Positions 45,273-56,977 are shown, counted from the first letter of the stretch. The stretch is 64,000 nt of DNA from Candidatus Alistipes faecavium (GCA_019118605.1 DWYP01000014.1:1-64000); one strand, 5' to 3'. Notes: generated by a model from the letters alone, not told the origin. Numbers and translations: made by a program.

Positions 45273-46438
45273 GGCTGCGGTGCGGGAGTGGAGGTGGGTG
45301 TGGTTGCGGTCGTTTCTGCGGAGGCCGCGGGCTCGTCCCCGGTACGGAGGATCGGCTCGATGGCGCCGTTTTCGACCCGGAAGAGGCGGTAGTCGCTTCC
45401 CGCGCGGTCGAGGATCGTCCGCAGGCGCGTGGGGTTGCAGTCGGTGATGAGGATCTGTCCGAAGGCGTCGTCCGCCACCAGGCGGATGAGCTGCTCGACA
45501 CGCCCGGCGTCGAGCTTGTCGAACAGGTCGTCGAGCAGCAGCAGCGGGCGTTCGTGTCTCTCCTCTGCGAGAATGGCGTACTGCGCCAGCTTGAGGGCGA
45601 TCAGGAAGGATTTCTGCTGCCCCTGGGAGCCGTATTTGCGCAGCGGGTATCCGCCGATGCGCAGCGTGAGGTCGTCGCGGTGGATTCCCGCCGTGGTGAA
45701 CTCGTTGACGAGGTCTTTCTGGCGCGCGGCGCGCAGGATCTCCTCGAACGGTCGGTCGTTGAGCTCCGAGCGGTACGAGAGTTCGACCTGCTCGCGGTCG
45801 TCCGACAGGCGGCGGTAGTACTCCGCGACGATGGGCTGCAGGCGTTCTGTGAACTCCCGGCGGCGGGCATGGATCGACTCGCCGTGTTCGCACAGCTGGC
45901 GGTCGTAAATCCCGAGCATCGTCTCGTCGGGCTGCATCTTCAGCAGCCGGTTGCGCTCCCCGAGGACGGCATTGTAACGCATCACGGAGGCCAGATACGT
46001 GCGGTCGAGCTGCGAGATGAAGGCGTTGAGGTAGCGGCGCCGTTCGTCGGCGGCATCGGAGATCAGGGCGCTGTCGGAGGGCGATACGATCACCGCCGGG
46101 AGGAGCCCCACGTGGTCGGCGAGGCGTTCGTACTCCTTGTCGTTGCGTTTGAGGATCTTCCCGCCCTTGCGGGAGAACGAGCAGACGACCTTCTCGCGCC
46201 GCTGCCCGTCGGAGAGGTACTGCCCCTCGAGCAGGAAGCAGTCGGCTCCGTGGCGGATGCTCTGGCCGTCGGTCATCTGCAGCGACGACTTGCACATCGA
46301 CAGGTAGTAGACGGCGTCCAGGACATTGGTCTTCCCGGCGCCGTTGTCTCCCACGAAGCAGTTCACGCCCTCTCCGAGTTCGAGATCTTCGCGGGCGATG
46401 TTTTTAAAATTCAGCAGCGTGATTTTCTTCAGAAACAT
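45269..46438 (-). CDS. recF: DNA replication and repair protein RecF
   Basis: 389 residues from MFLKKITLLNFKNIAREDLE. An upstream ATG at 46471 lies beyond the promoter. RecF is an SMC-like ATPase that directs RecR/RecO to single-strand gaps. Walker A is GDNGAGKTN (about 30-38), the signature is YGSQGQQKSFLIALKLA, and Walker B is PLLLLDDLFDKLD. The C-terminal tail is Ala/Thr/Pro-rich, beyond the family core. The -7 box ends 4 nt before the ATG. Confidence 0.96.
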   Translation of the reverse strand: MFLKKITLLNFKNIAREDLELGEGVNCFVGDNGAGKTNVLDAVYYLSMCKSSLQMTDGQSIRHGADCFLLEGQYLSDGQRREKVVCSFSRKGGKILKRNDKEYERLADHVGLLPAVIVSPSDSALISDAADERRRYLNAFISQLDRTYLASVMRYNAVLGERNRLLKMQPDETMLGIYDRQLCEHGESIHARRREFTERLQPIVAEYYRRLSDDREQVELSYRSELNDRPFEEILRAARQKDLVNEFTTAGIHRDDLTLRIGGYPLRKYGSQGQQKSFLIALKLAQYAILAEERHERPLLLLDDLFDKLDAGRVEQLIRLVADDAFGQILITDCNPTRLRTILDRAGSDYRLFRVENGAIEPILRTGDEPAASAETTATTPTSTPAPQP

Positions 46439-46442
46439 ACGA

Positions 46443-46500
46443 CAAAAATACAAAAATTCCCGACACGACATTGTACATTGTGAATAGTTTTGTATCTTTG
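46443..46500. promoter_or_regulatory. Divergent promoters for recF (-) and TPR gene (+)
   Basis: Minus TATTTTTG at 46443-46450, 4 nt from the recF ATG. Plus TATCTTTG with GC at 46493-46500 and TTG at 46471-46473, a 19-bp spacer. Confidence 0.7.
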
Positions 46501-46544
46501 CAGGCTATCATACGGAATTATAAACTAAAACATCTATAAGCAAT

Positions 46545-47228
46545 ATGGCAAAACAGAACGTCGCCGGACAGGAGACCCTCGGCGAAGCAATGAACAAGAC
46601 GGAGCTCTTTTTCGAGAAGAACGGCCGGAAGATGACCTATGTTTTCCTCATGCTGCTCGTCATCGCGGCGCTGATATACGGTTATCGCGTGCTGATCGTC
46701 CACCCGCGTGCGGAGAAGGCCGCCGAGATGATCGCCGAGGCGCAGAACCGCTTCGATGCCGAGAACCCCGACTTCGAACTGGCCCTCGTGGGCGATGCCA
46801 ACGGTGCGGGCTTCCTCGACGTGATCGAGCAGTACGACTCGACGCCTTCGGGCAACCTTGCCAAGCACTATGCGGGGATCTGCTACCTGCGTACGGGCGA
46901 CTTGGAGAACGCCGCGAAATACCTTTCGAAGTTCTCGCCCCTGAAGGGCATCCCGGGAGCGATCGTCAACGCCCAGAACTACGGGCTGCAGGGCGACGTG
47001 GCCGTGGAGCGTCAGGACTACGCCTCCGCGGTGAAGTTCTATGACAAGGCCGTCGAGGCCGCCGACAACAACCTCACGGCCCCGATGTACCTGCGCAAGG
47101 CAGGGCTCGCCGAGCAGGCCCAGGGCAACGACGCCAAGGCTGCGGCCTACTACGAGGAGATCCTGACCTCGTATCCCGCATCGCTGGAGGCCCGTGAGGC
47201 CGAGAAACTCCTCGGCACCATCGAGTAA
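46545..47228 (+). CDS. Membrane-anchored TPR protein (YfgM-like)
   Basis: 227 residues. A short cytoplasmic N-terminus precedes one membrane helix (MTYVFLMLLVIAALIYGYRV) and a periplasmic helical repeat domain (GNLAKHYAGICYLRTGDLEN, QDYASAVKFYDKAVEAADNN, ALAEQAQGN-like). This layout fits the YfgM/TPR_21 family, which works with periplasmic chaperones and the Sec translocon. It lies 21 bp before ribH, and the two are probably co-transcribed. Confidence 0.8.
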   Translation: MAKQNVAGQETLGEAMNKTELFFEKNGRKMTYVFLMLLVIAALIYGYRVLIVHPRAEKAAEMIAEAQNRFDAENPDFELALVGDANGAGFLDVIEQYDSTPSGNLAKHYAGICYLRTGDLENAAKYLSKFSPLKGIPGAIVNAQNYGLQGDVAVERQDYASAVKFYDKAVEAADNNLTAPMYLRKAGLAEQAQGNDAKAAAYYEEILTSYPASLEAREAEKLLGTIE

Positions 47229-47249
47229 CCCATCCAAACGCAGCAACGC

Positions 47250-47780
47250 ATGGCGACCAGAAACCATAATCTCTCCCAGTTCGACGCGCCGCTGCCGTCG
47301 GCCGAGGACATGCGCTTCGGCATCGTGGTGGCGGAGTGGAACCGCGAGGTCACGGAGGCCCTGCTCGAGGGTGCCGTGCGCACGCTCCGTGCCGCGGGGT
47401 GTCCCGACATGAACATCCAGATCAAATATGTCCCGGGCACCTTCGAACTGGCTCTCGGCGCGCAGTTCTTCGCCGAGTACACCGATGTCGACGCCGTGAT
47501 TGCGCTGGGCTGCGTGATCCAGGGCGATACGCGCCATTTCGACTTCATCTGCCAGGGGGTGACGCAGGGTATCACGCAGCTGCAGATCCAGTGGAACATG
47601 CCCATTGCATTCGGCGTGCTGACGGTCAACGACATGCAGCAGGCGCTGGACCGTTGCGGAGGCCGCCTCGGCAACAAGGGCGACGAAGCCGCTGCCGCAG
47701 CCATCAACATGGTCAAGCTGCAGATCGACATGGAGGCCGCATCGCCCGACAAGGAGCCCGATCGGCGCAACATCAACTGA
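47250..47780 (+). CDS. ribH: 6,7-dimethyl-8-ribityllumazine synthase
   Basis: 176 residues. It condenses 5-amino-6-ribitylaminouracil with dihydroxybutanone phosphate, the penultimate riboflavin step, often as a 60-mer capsid. Motifs: FGIVVAEWNREVTEALLEGA, KYVPGTFELALGAQFF, and ALGCVIQGDTRHFDFIC with the catalytic His. Other rib genes are absent from the window. The C-terminus has a charged extension. Confidence 0.96.
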   Translation: MATRNHNLSQFDAPLPSAEDMRFGIVVAEWNREVTEALLEGAVRTLRAAGCPDMNIQIKYVPGTFELALGAQFFAEYTDVDAVIALGCVIQGDTRHFDFICQGVTQGITQLQIQWNMPIAFGVLTVNDMQQALDRCGGRLGNKGDEAAAAAINMVKLQIDMEAASPDKEPDRRNIN

Positions 47781-47834
47781 TCCTCGGCCGGGGGGGGGTG
47801 AACTCCGGCCGATCCGCGTACATGCAATATCAGA

Positions 47835-47871
47835 AAGGGATCCATTCATGCGAATGGATCCCTTCTTTTTT
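47835..47871 (+). terminator. ribH terminator
   Basis: A 13-bp perfect stem AAGGGATCCATTC / GAATGGATCCCTT, 4-nt loop, then CTTTTTT. Confidence 0.9.
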
Positions 47872-47926
47872 GCGTGGTCTCTCCGCTGCGGTGCCGCACG
47901 GCGGCCTTCCGCGCGGCGCCCGCCCC

Positions 47927-49276
47927 CTAAAAGATCCCCAGGTTGTCGAGGAAGATCAGCAACAGGATAATCGGGCAGACGTACCGCAGAAGGAAGATGT
48001 AAAGCCTGTAGATGCGGAATTTCAGGGCCCCGTTGTTGGTGATCTGCGCCTTGAGGATCTGCTGGTCGAGCCTCCACCCCACAAAGATGCAGGTGAAGAA
48101 TCCGCCCAGCGGCAGCAGGATGTTGGCCGTGATGTAGTCCAGCGAGTCGAAGATGCTCAGCCCGCAGATCTTCCAGCCTCCGAGCACTCCGAGCGAGAGC
48201 GACGCCACGGTGCCGAGCACCATCGTGGCCGCGGTCGTTGTCCATGCCGCGGCCCGGCGGCTCAGGCGCCACTCCTCGTGCAGGTATGCCGTGATGACCT
48301 CATGCAGCGAGATGGTCGAGGTGAGGGCCGCGACGACCAGCAGCAGGAAGAAGACACTCGACCATACCATGCTCAGCGGCATGGTGTTGAAGATCCCCGG
48401 CAGGGTGATGAATACCAGCGAGGGCCCCGACGAGGGCTCGATCCCCGCGCTGAAGACCGCCGGGAAGATCACCACGCCGGCCAGTACGGCCACCAGCGTG
48501 TCGAGAATCGTGACGTTGAGGGCCGTGTGCCGCAGGTTGGTGTCGGGCTTGAAGTAGGAGGCATAGGTCACCATCGTGCCGATGCCGATCGAGAGCGAGA
48601 AGAAGGCCTGCCCGAGGGCCACCAGAATCGTTGAGGCGGTGACCTTCGAGAAGTCGGGCTTGAAGAAGAACCGGAGTCCCTCGATGCTCCCGGGCATCGT
48701 CATGGCGTGGATCGCCAGCGTGATGAGGATCGCGAACAACAGGGGCATGAGCAGCTTGGCCGAGCGTTCGATGCCCTTCTGGACGCCCAGGGCGATGACG
48801 AAATGGGTCACCAGGACGAACAGCCCCGTGTAGAGCACCGGCCGCCAGGGGTTGCTGATGAAGTTCTCGAAGATGCTGCTGTACTCCTCGGGCGTTGTGA
48901 AGTGCGCGAGGCTCCCCGTCACGGAGTGGATCATGTATTCGGCCGTCCATCCGGAGACCACGAAATAGAACCCCAGGATCAGGAAGGCTGCCAGTACGCC
49001 GTTGTATCCGAGGAAGCTCCAGCGGGGATTCAGCGCCCGGTAGGCACCCACGGCGTTTCGCTGCGAGGCCCGCCCGATGGTGAATTCCGCCACCATGACC
49101 GGCAGCCCCAGCAGCAGCACGCAGAGGATGTAGATGACCAGAAAGGCCCCTCCACCGTTGTCTCCCGCCACGTAGGGGAACCTCCAGATGTTTCCCAGCC
49201 CTACGGAGCTGCCTGCGGCGACGAGCACGGCGCTCAATTTTCCGCCCAGTGTGGCTCGGTTTTGTGAGTGATGCAT
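47927..49276 (-). CDS. Sodium-dependent transporter, NSS family
   Basis: 449 residues with about eleven membrane helices. The N-terminal LSAVLVAAGSSVGLGNIWRF (helix 1 with Na+ and substrate sites) and ALGQAFFSLSIGIGTMVTYA (helix 6/7) are hallmarks of the LeuT/MhsT neurotransmitter:sodium symporters. These usually import amino acids in bacteria. The exact amino acid is not evident. It is a single gene convergent with ribH. Confidence 0.92.
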   Translation of the reverse strand: MHHSQNRATLGGKLSAVLVAAGSSVGLGNIWRFPYVAGDNGGGAFLVIYILCVLLLGLPVMVAEFTIGRASQRNAVGAYRALNPRWSFLGYNGVLAAFLILGFYFVVSGWTAEYMIHSVTGSLAHFTTPEEYSSIFENFISNPWRPVLYTGLFVLVTHFVIALGVQKGIERSAKLLMPLLFAILITLAIHAMTMPGSIEGLRFFFKPDFSKVTASTILVALGQAFFSLSIGIGTMVTYASYFKPDTNLRHTALNVTILDTLVAVLAGVVIFPAVFSAGIEPSSGPSLVFITLPGIFNTMPLSMVWSSVFFLLLVVAALTSTISLHEVITAYLHEEWRLSRRAAAWTTTAATMVLGTVASLSLGVLGGWKICGLSIFDSLDYITANILLPLGGFFTCIFVGWRLDQQILKAQITNNGALKFRIYRLYIFLLRYVCPIILLLIFLDNLGIF

Positions 49277-49352
49277 AATCGAAATCGTTTATGTAGGGAT
49301 GCCGTGCGGGTGCGGGCCTTTGGGGCCCAGACCTGCGGTTCCCGGCATCCGG

Positions 49353-49706
49353 TCATTTTTCCAGCACGACGCTGACGCGTTCGAGCTTGCCGCCCAGCGG
49401 CGGAGCCAGTTTCGATACCGTGCACTTTACGTGCCGGATCTGTGCGTATTCGGCGTACACCGCGTCGATGATGTTCATGGCCGCGCGTTCGATCGTCCGC
49501 TGCGTGACGCGCATCTGCGCGCGCACGACCTCGTAGACCGTGAGGTAGTTGACGGCCTTCTCCACGCTGTCCTCCGCGGCGACGTCTCCCAGCTCGACCG
49601 TGATCTCCAGATCCACCGTGAAGCGGTTCCCGACCTTTCGTTCCAGCTCGTAACAGCCGTGCAGCGCCCGAAACTCCATGCGTTGCAGGACGATGCGGTA
49701 CTCCAT
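49353..49706 (-). CDS. folB: Dihydroneopterin aldolase
   Basis: 117 residues. FolB cleaves dihydroneopterin to 6-hydroxymethyldihydropterin in folate synthesis. The N-terminus IVLQRMEFRALHGCYELERK and the segments DLEITVELG and SVEKAVNYLTVYEVV match the family; VKCTVSKLAPPLGGKLERVS contains the conserved lysine. Its ATG follows the tyrS stop codon by 4 bp, so it is co-transcribed. Confidence 0.9.
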   Translation of the reverse strand: MEYRIVLQRMEFRALHGCYELERKVGNRFTVDLEITVELGDVAAEDSVEKAVNYLTVYEVVRAQMRVTQRTIERAAMNIIDAVYAEYAQIRHVKCTVSKLAPPLGGKLERVSVVLEK

Positions 49707-49710
49707 CTCC

Positions 49711-51015
49711 CTATTCGGCGATTACGAGGTAGTAGTTCTTCTTCCCGCGCTGCACGAGGAGGTATTTCCCGGCGATCAGCTCTCCGGTGCCCACCGTACG
49801 CATCGGGTCTGCGACCTTCTCCTTGTTGAGCGACACGCCGCCTCCCTGCACCATCTTGCGGCATTCGCCCTTCGAGGGGAAGATATCGGTAGCCGTGGCG
49901 CAGAGTTCCACGAAGGGAATCCCTGCCTCCAGTTCGGTGCGGGTCACGCGGTACTGCGGCACCCCCTCGAATACCTGCAGCAGGGTCTCTTCGTCCAGAC
50001 GCCGCAGGGCCTCGGAGGTGGCGCCTCCGAAGAGGATATGCGAGGCCTCGACGGCCTTCTCGTACTCTTCGCGCGAGTGGATCATCACGGTGATCTCCTC
50101 CGCGAGGCGCTTCTGCAGCACGCGCAGGTGCGGGGCGGCCTCGTGCTCGGCGATCAGCCCTTCGATGGTCTCGCGGTCCAGGAGCGTGAAGATCTTGATG
50201 TAGCGCTTGGCGTCCTCGTCGCTGACGTTGAGCCAGAACTGATAGAACTTGTAGGGCGAAGTGTAGCGGGGGTCGAGCCAGACGTTGCCGCTTTCGGTCT
50301 TTCCGAACTTCGTGCCGTCGGCCTTGGTGATGAGCGGGCAGGTGATGGCGTAGGCTTCGGCCTCGGGCCCGAGCTTGCGGCGGATGAGCTCCGTGCCGGT
50401 GGTGATGTTTCCCCACTGGTCGGCGCCACCGAGCTGGATCTTGCAGTTCATCGTCTGGTAGAGGTGCAGGAAGTCGTATCCCTGCACGAGCTGGTAGGTG
50501 AATTCGGTGAACGACATGCCGTCGCCCTCGCCGTTGAAGCGCTTCTTGACCGAATCCTTGGCCATCATGTAGTTGACCGTGATGCACTTGCCGATGTCGC
50601 GGATGAAATCCAGGAACGTGAATTCCTTCATCCAGTCGTAGTTGTTGACCATGCGTGCGGCGTTCGGGGCGTCGGAGTCGAAGTCGAGGAGCTTGGAGAG
50701 CTGCCGCTTGATGGCCTCCTGGTTGTGGCGCAGGGTCTGTTCGTCGAGAAGGTTCCGTTCCTGCGACTTGCCCGAGGGGTCGCCGATCATGCCCGTCGCA
50801 CCGCCCACGAGGGCCAGCGGCCGGTGTCCGCACATCTGGAAGTGCTTGAGGATCATCACGCCGACCAGGTGGCCGATATGGAGCGAGTCGGCCGTGGGGT
50901 CGATGCCCAGATAGGCCGTCGTCATCTCCTTTTCGAGCTGTTCCTTTGCTCCGGGCATGATCGTGTGGATCATGCCGCGCCATTCGAGTTCTTCGATGAA
51001 GTTTTTCGTTGCCAT
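49711..51015 (-). CDS. tyrS: Tyrosyl-tRNA synthetase
   Basis: 434 residues. Class I synthetase charging tRNA-Tyr. HIGH is at residues 46-49 ([10 protein letters not shown]). [20 protein letters not shown] and [20 protein letters not shown] bind tyrosine. [11 protein letters not shown] replaces the KMSKS loop. The C-terminal S4-like domain ([20 protein letters not shown]) is intact. It probably lies in an operon dnaX-tyrS-folB, with an 87-bp gap from dnaX that holds T-rich repeats but no clear promoter. Confidence 0.97.
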   Translation of the reverse strand: MATKNFIEELEWRGMIHTIMPGAKEQLEKEMTTAYLGIDPTADSLHIGHLVGVMILKHFQMCGHRPLALVGGATGMIGDPSGKSQERNLLDEQTLRHNQEAIKRQLSKLLDFDSDAPNAARMVNNYDWMKEFTFLDFIRDIGKCITVNYMMAKDSVKKRFNGEGDGMSFTEFTYQLVQGYDFLHLYQTMNCKIQLGGADQWGNITTGTELIRRKLGPEAEAYAITCPLITKADGTKFGKTESGNVWLDPRYTSPYKFYQFWLNVSDEDAKRYIKIFTLLDRETIEGLIAEHEAAPHLRVLQKRLAEEITVMIHSREEYEKAVEASHILFGGATSEALRRLDEETLLQVFEGVPQYRVTRTELEAGIPFVELCATATDIFPSKGECRKMVQGGGVSLNKEKVADPMRTVGTGELIAGKYLLVQRGKKNYYLVIAE

Positions 51016-51102
51016 ATTGCTTTTCTCTTTTTTGTTTTTCCTTGTTTGTCGTTGTTTGTCGGATGCACCTGCCGGAATTCCTTCCGGAGCCCTGCGTTGC
51101 CG

Positions 51103-53121
51103 TCACTCGATTTCCAGATCCAGGGCCTTGCGGAGCTCCGTGAAATGCGGGTTTTTCTCCGAGATGTAGCGGATCTTGTCCTCGAGCCTGATCGGCCGTG
51201 CCGCACGGACCTGTTCGTCGACGATGACCTCCAGTTCGATACGTCCCGAGATTTGGGCGCATGCCATGATCTGCAGGAGCATTTCGGTCTTGTTGCGCAG
51301 GATCTCGTCCCGCAGTTCCCGGGTCGGGACGCGTACCGAGATCGTGTTTCCGCGGATGGCCATCCGTTCGAATGCCGCGACGAAGCGCGGGCGTTTCTCG
51401 CCGATGAGCTTTATGATCGCATCCCGGGACTGGAGGAGCTTGCGCTCGCTCTCGGGATCGATCTCCGTGGCGGGAGCCAGCCGTGCGGCGGGGTTTTCGG
51501 ATTCCGCTTCACGGATTTCGCCGCCCGAAGCCAGCAGCTCGGAGAGCGAACTTCCGAGGATCAGCGGACGACGCGTCGGACGCTGCGAAGGCTGTGCGGC
51601 TGTCGGAGCCGTTTCCGGTCCCGTTCCTGCCGAAGCGGGAGCTGGTGCCGCCGGAGCGGCCGGAGCTGAACTGGCCGCCGGAGCCGCGGCCGCAGTCGCC
51701 GCCGCAACAATCGGGGCTGCAGTCGGAGCGGCCGAAACCGAAGCCGCTGCCGGAGTTGCTGCTGCCGGAGTTGCTGCTGCCGGAACTGCCGGAACCGCCG
51801 GAACCGCCGGAACCGCCGGAACCGCCGGAACTGAAGTCGCTGCCGGGGTTGCTGCCGGGGTTGCCGCCGGGGTTGCCTCCGCAACAGTCGGGGCCGCAGT
51901 CGAAGCGGTCGGAACGGCCGAAACCGAAGCCGTTGCCGGAGCCGTTGTCGGAGCCGTTGTCGGGACAGCCTGCGCCGTCTTGAGGTCGGGAAGCGGATAC
52001 TCCCCGGAGGATGTCAGGGTGCTATTTTTTTTTTGGCCGAGCCCTGCGATTTTCATCAGGCCCAGCTCGACGAGCAGCCGCTGGTTCGACGACTGCCGTA
52101 TTTTTCCGTCGAGATCCGTCAGCAGGGCGATCGCCCCGAACAGGAAATCGACTCCGCAGGCCTCCGCCTGCACGCGGTATCGTTCGAGCAGCGTGCCGGT
52201 CATTTCGATCAGGCGGAGGGTTTCGGGGCGTTTGGCCATGAGCAGGTCGCGCATGTGTCGGTTCAGCCCGGCCATGAAGGTCTGCCCGGAGAACCCTTTC
52301 GAGAGCACCTCGTCGAAGGCGACGAGCGCCTCGACGTAGTTGCCTGCAAGCAGCAGCTCGGTGATGCCGAAGTAGGTGTCGTAATCCAGAACGTTGAGCG
52401 TGCGTGCGACGTTGCGGTAGTCGAGCGACGTGCCGCAGAACGACACGGCCTTGTCGAACATCGACAGGGCGTCGCGCATGCCGCCGTCGGCCTTCTGCGC
52501 GATGAGGTTCAGCGACTCCTCGTCGGCAGAGATTCCCTCTTCGGAGGCGATGTACCGGAGGTATCCGACGGCGTCCTCCACGCGGATGCGGTTGAAGTCG
52601 TAAATCTGGCAGCGCGAGAGGATCGTGGGGATGATCTTGTGCTTCTCGGTGGTGGCGAGGATGAAGATCGCATGGGCGGGCGGCTCCTCGAGCGTCTTGA
52701 GGAAGGCGTTGAATGCCGCGGCCGAGAGCATGTGCACCTCGTCGATGATGAATACCGAGTAGCGTCCTACCTGCGGGATGATGCGCACCTGCTCGATGAG
52801 CGTGCGGATGTCCTCCACGGAGTTGTTCGACGCGGCGTCGAGTTCGTGGATGTTGAGCGAGCGACCCTCGTTGAACGAGCGGCACGATTCGCACTCGTTG
52901 CATGCTTCGGCGCCGTGGGGCGCGAGGCAGTTGATCGCCTTGGCGAAGATTCGCGCGCAGGTGGTTTTCCCGACGCCGCGGGGTCCGCAGAAGAGGTATG
53001 CGTGTGCGAGCTGTCCGCGCTCGATGGCATTCTGGAGCGTGGAGGTGATATGCTGCTGTCCGACGACCGAGCGGAAGGTGGCGGGACGGTATTTGCGTGC
53101 GCTGACGATGAAATCACTCAT
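51103..53121 (-). CDS. dnaX: DNA polymerase III subunit gamma/tau
   Basis: 672 residues. AAA+ clamp-loader subunit. Walker A GPRGVGKTT is at residues 46-54, zinc cysteines are at 65, 74, 77 and 80, and Walker B is in VFIIDEVHML. Domain III ends near residue 360. Codons 363-366 (CAA AAA AAA AAT) contain ten consecutive A (52025-52034). One extra A gives QKKK-stop and one fewer gives a stop after QKKIAP, so slippage would yield a gamma-like product of about 366 residues. A low-complexity Ala/Pro/Thr linker (about residues 385-530) encoded by 9- and 12-bp repeats leads to the tau-specific C-terminal domain. Confidence 0.96.
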   Translation of the reverse strand: MSDFIVSARKYRPATFRSVVGQQHITSTLQNAIERGQLAHAYLFCGPRGVGKTTCARIFAKAINCLAPHGAEACNECESCRSFNEGRSLNIHELDAASNNSVEDIRTLIEQVRIIPQVGRYSVFIIDEVHMLSAAAFNAFLKTLEEPPAHAIFILATTEKHKIIPTILSRCQIYDFNRIRVEDAVGYLRYIASEEGISADEESLNLIAQKADGGMRDALSMFDKAVSFCGTSLDYRNVARTLNVLDYDTYFGITELLLAGNYVEALVAFDEVLSKGFSGQTFMAGLNRHMRDLLMAKRPETLRLIEMTGTLLERYRVQAEACGVDFLFGAIALLTDLDGKIRQSSNQRLLVELGLMKIAGLGQKKNSTLTSSGEYPLPDLKTAQAVPTTAPTTAPATASVSAVPTASTAAPTVAEATPAATPAATPAATSVPAVPAVPAVPAVPAVPAAATPAAATPAAASVSAAPTAAPIVAAATAAAAPAASSAPAAPAAPAPASAGTGPETAPTAAQPSQRPTRRPLILGSSLSELLASGGEIREAESENPAARLAPATEIDPESERKLLQSRDAIIKLIGEKRPRFVAAFERMAIRGNTISVRVPTRELRDEILRNKTEMLLQIMACAQISGRIELEVIVDEQVRAARPIRLEDKIRYISEKNPHFTELRKALDLEIE
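51561..51960 (-). repeat. Tandem codon repeats in the dnaX linker
   Basis: Six 9-bp units (GTTCCGGCG, coding Val-Pro-Ala) lie at 51779-51832, with 12-bp units coding Thr-Pro-Ala-Ala on both sides (about 51749-51780 and 51842-51880). The array is in frame and is expected to vary in copy number between strains. Confidence 0.85.
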
Positions 53122-53128
53122 AATAGCG

Positions 53129-53136
53129 CAAAGATA
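53129..53136 (-). promoter_or_regulatory. -7 box of dnaX
   Basis: TATCTTTG with GC, its last base 7 nt from the ATG. The upstream region is very AT-rich. Confidence 0.65.
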
Positions 53137-53250
53137 CCGAATTATAAATAAAAAAATAAAATTGGGGAATTAAAAAATTGCCGCTTCGCCGAATTCCGTG
53201 CGGATGCGGCGGCGGGCACCGGACAAAGTGACGGCAGGTGGCAGGCGCGG

Positions 53251-53312
53251 AGTGACAGTTTGTGACAAAATCTGTCACTTTGGCCGAAAAAACGCCTTGG
53301 CAGGGCTTTTGC
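53251..53312 (+). promoter_or_regulatory. Candidate sigma-54 promoter with TGACA/TGTCA palindromes (clpB)
   Basis: TTGGCAGGGCTTTTGC at 53297-53312 has GG and GC separated by 10 bp, the -24/-12 layout of sigma-54 promoters (consensus TGGCACG-N4-TTGC). Just upstream, AGTGACAG (53251-53258) pairs with CTGTCACT (53272-53279), and TGACA-N5-TGTCA (53263-53277) is nested inside. No TAnnTTTG box lies between here and the clpB ATG. Confidence 0.55.
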
Positions 53313-53358
53313 GTGAGGATGGATCGAAACGCGAAACAAATAAAAAACAACAACGGAT

Positions 53359-55959
<2,601 letters not shown>

Positions 55960-56002
55960 CGCCGGGAGTGCCGGGCCGCAGTGTCCGGGCCGCAAAACGA
56001 CG

Positions 56003-56043
56003 GAGGGTTCCGCCCCGAAAAGGGGTGGAACCCTCTTTTTTTG
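56003..56043 (+). terminator. clpB terminator
   Basis: Stem GAGGGTTCCGCCCC / GGGGTGGAACCCTC (one G-U), 5-nt loop, then a T run. Confidence 0.9.
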
Positions 56044-56090
56044 TCTCCGGAAGTGCGTCGCCGAGCCTGTTGTGTCTCTGTCTTTGGCTC

Positions 56091-56954
56091 CTACCGCACG
56101 TAGCGGCTGAAGAAGCTCCAGAGCTCCTCACAGGTGTCGACGCCCGTCCGACGCCACGAATGGGTGCCTCCGAGCACCTCGTAAAGCCAAACCTCGCAGC
56201 CGTCGGTCCCCTCCGTGAAGCGGTGTGCCACGGGCTGCAGCCCGTCGGCTCCCTGCGGAAGGGTGTCGATGCGGTGGCGCAGGCACTTTGCCTTCGCGGC
56301 CCAGTAGCCGACGGCCATCGGGATCGGGAGGTAGGCGCCCCATCCGTCGCGGTTCTCGAGGTCGCCCTCCCAGTGCGTCGTGCGGTCGAGGGTTCCGTGG
56401 ATCTCGAAGAGCGGGACGGGCTGCCGGCTCTCGTCCTCGCGAAGGGCGCTGACCGACATGAACCCCGCCACGGGCCCCAGCGCCGCGAAGAGCTCCGGAC
56501 GGCGCACGGCCAGCAGGTAGCACATGTCCCCGCCGTTGGACATCCCCGTGCAGAAGACGTTGCGGCGGCTCAGCCCGTATCGGCGGTGGAGGTGGTCGAT
56601 CAGCTCCTCGAGGAAGCGGATGTCGTCGACCGGCATGTCGGCCTGAAAGGGGTATCCCACGTTCCAGCACCGCTTGCCGCGGCCGTCGCGCTCGCCCTGC
56701 GGGTAGCAGACGGCGAAGCGGTGGCGGTCGGCCGTGGCGTTCATCCCGAAGTATTCGGGATCGGCGTCTCCGCCGTATCCGTGCAGGACGATCACCAGCG
56801 GCGCTTCGGCGGGCAGTCCCTCGGGCAGGTGGAGCACATAGCGGCGTTCGAGGCCTCCGGCGCGGAGGCTTTCGGTGCGGGTCTCCTGCGCCGCACCGTG
56901 CGCGGCGAGGAGCATCAGCAGGCCCGTCAGGGCAAATCGGGCAAATGGTTTCAT
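56091..56954 (-). CDS. Secreted esterase of the feruloyl-esterase/PHB-depolymerase (CE1-like) family
   Basis: 287 residues from MKPFARFALTGLLMLLAAHG, a signal peptide. The serine-hydrolase core has PLVIVLHGYGGDADPEYFGM (oxyanion loop), nucleophile Ser in FCTGMSNGGDMCYLLA, Asp in FEIHGTLDRTTHW and His in VLGGTHSWRR. The family includes feruloyl esterases and LpqC-like poly-hydroxybutyrate depolymerases; the substrate is unknown. It follows the glycosyltransferase gene by 23 bp on the same strand, so the two may be co-transcribed. Confidence 0.85.
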   Translation of the reverse strand: MKPFARFALTGLLMLLAAHGAAQETRTESLRAGGLERRYVLHLPEGLPAEAPLVIVLHGYGGDADPEYFGMNATADRHRFAVCYPQGERDGRGKRCWNVGYPFQADMPVDDIRFLEELIDHLHRRYGLSRRNVFCTGMSNGGDMCYLLAVRRPELFAALGPVAGFMSVSALREDESRQPVPLFEIHGTLDRTTHWEGDLENRDGWGAYLPIPMAVGYWAAKAKCLRHRIDTLPQGADGLQPVAHRFTEGTDGCEVWLYEVLGGTHSWRRTGVDTCEELWSFFSRYVR

Positions 56955-56977
56955 GCGTCGGAATGTGAGGTTTTTTT

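Noticed and set aside
51176..52339. A 387-residue plus-strand open frame opposite dnaX
   Set aside because: Created by the Ala/Pro/Thr codon repeats of dnaX read in antisense; no independent features.
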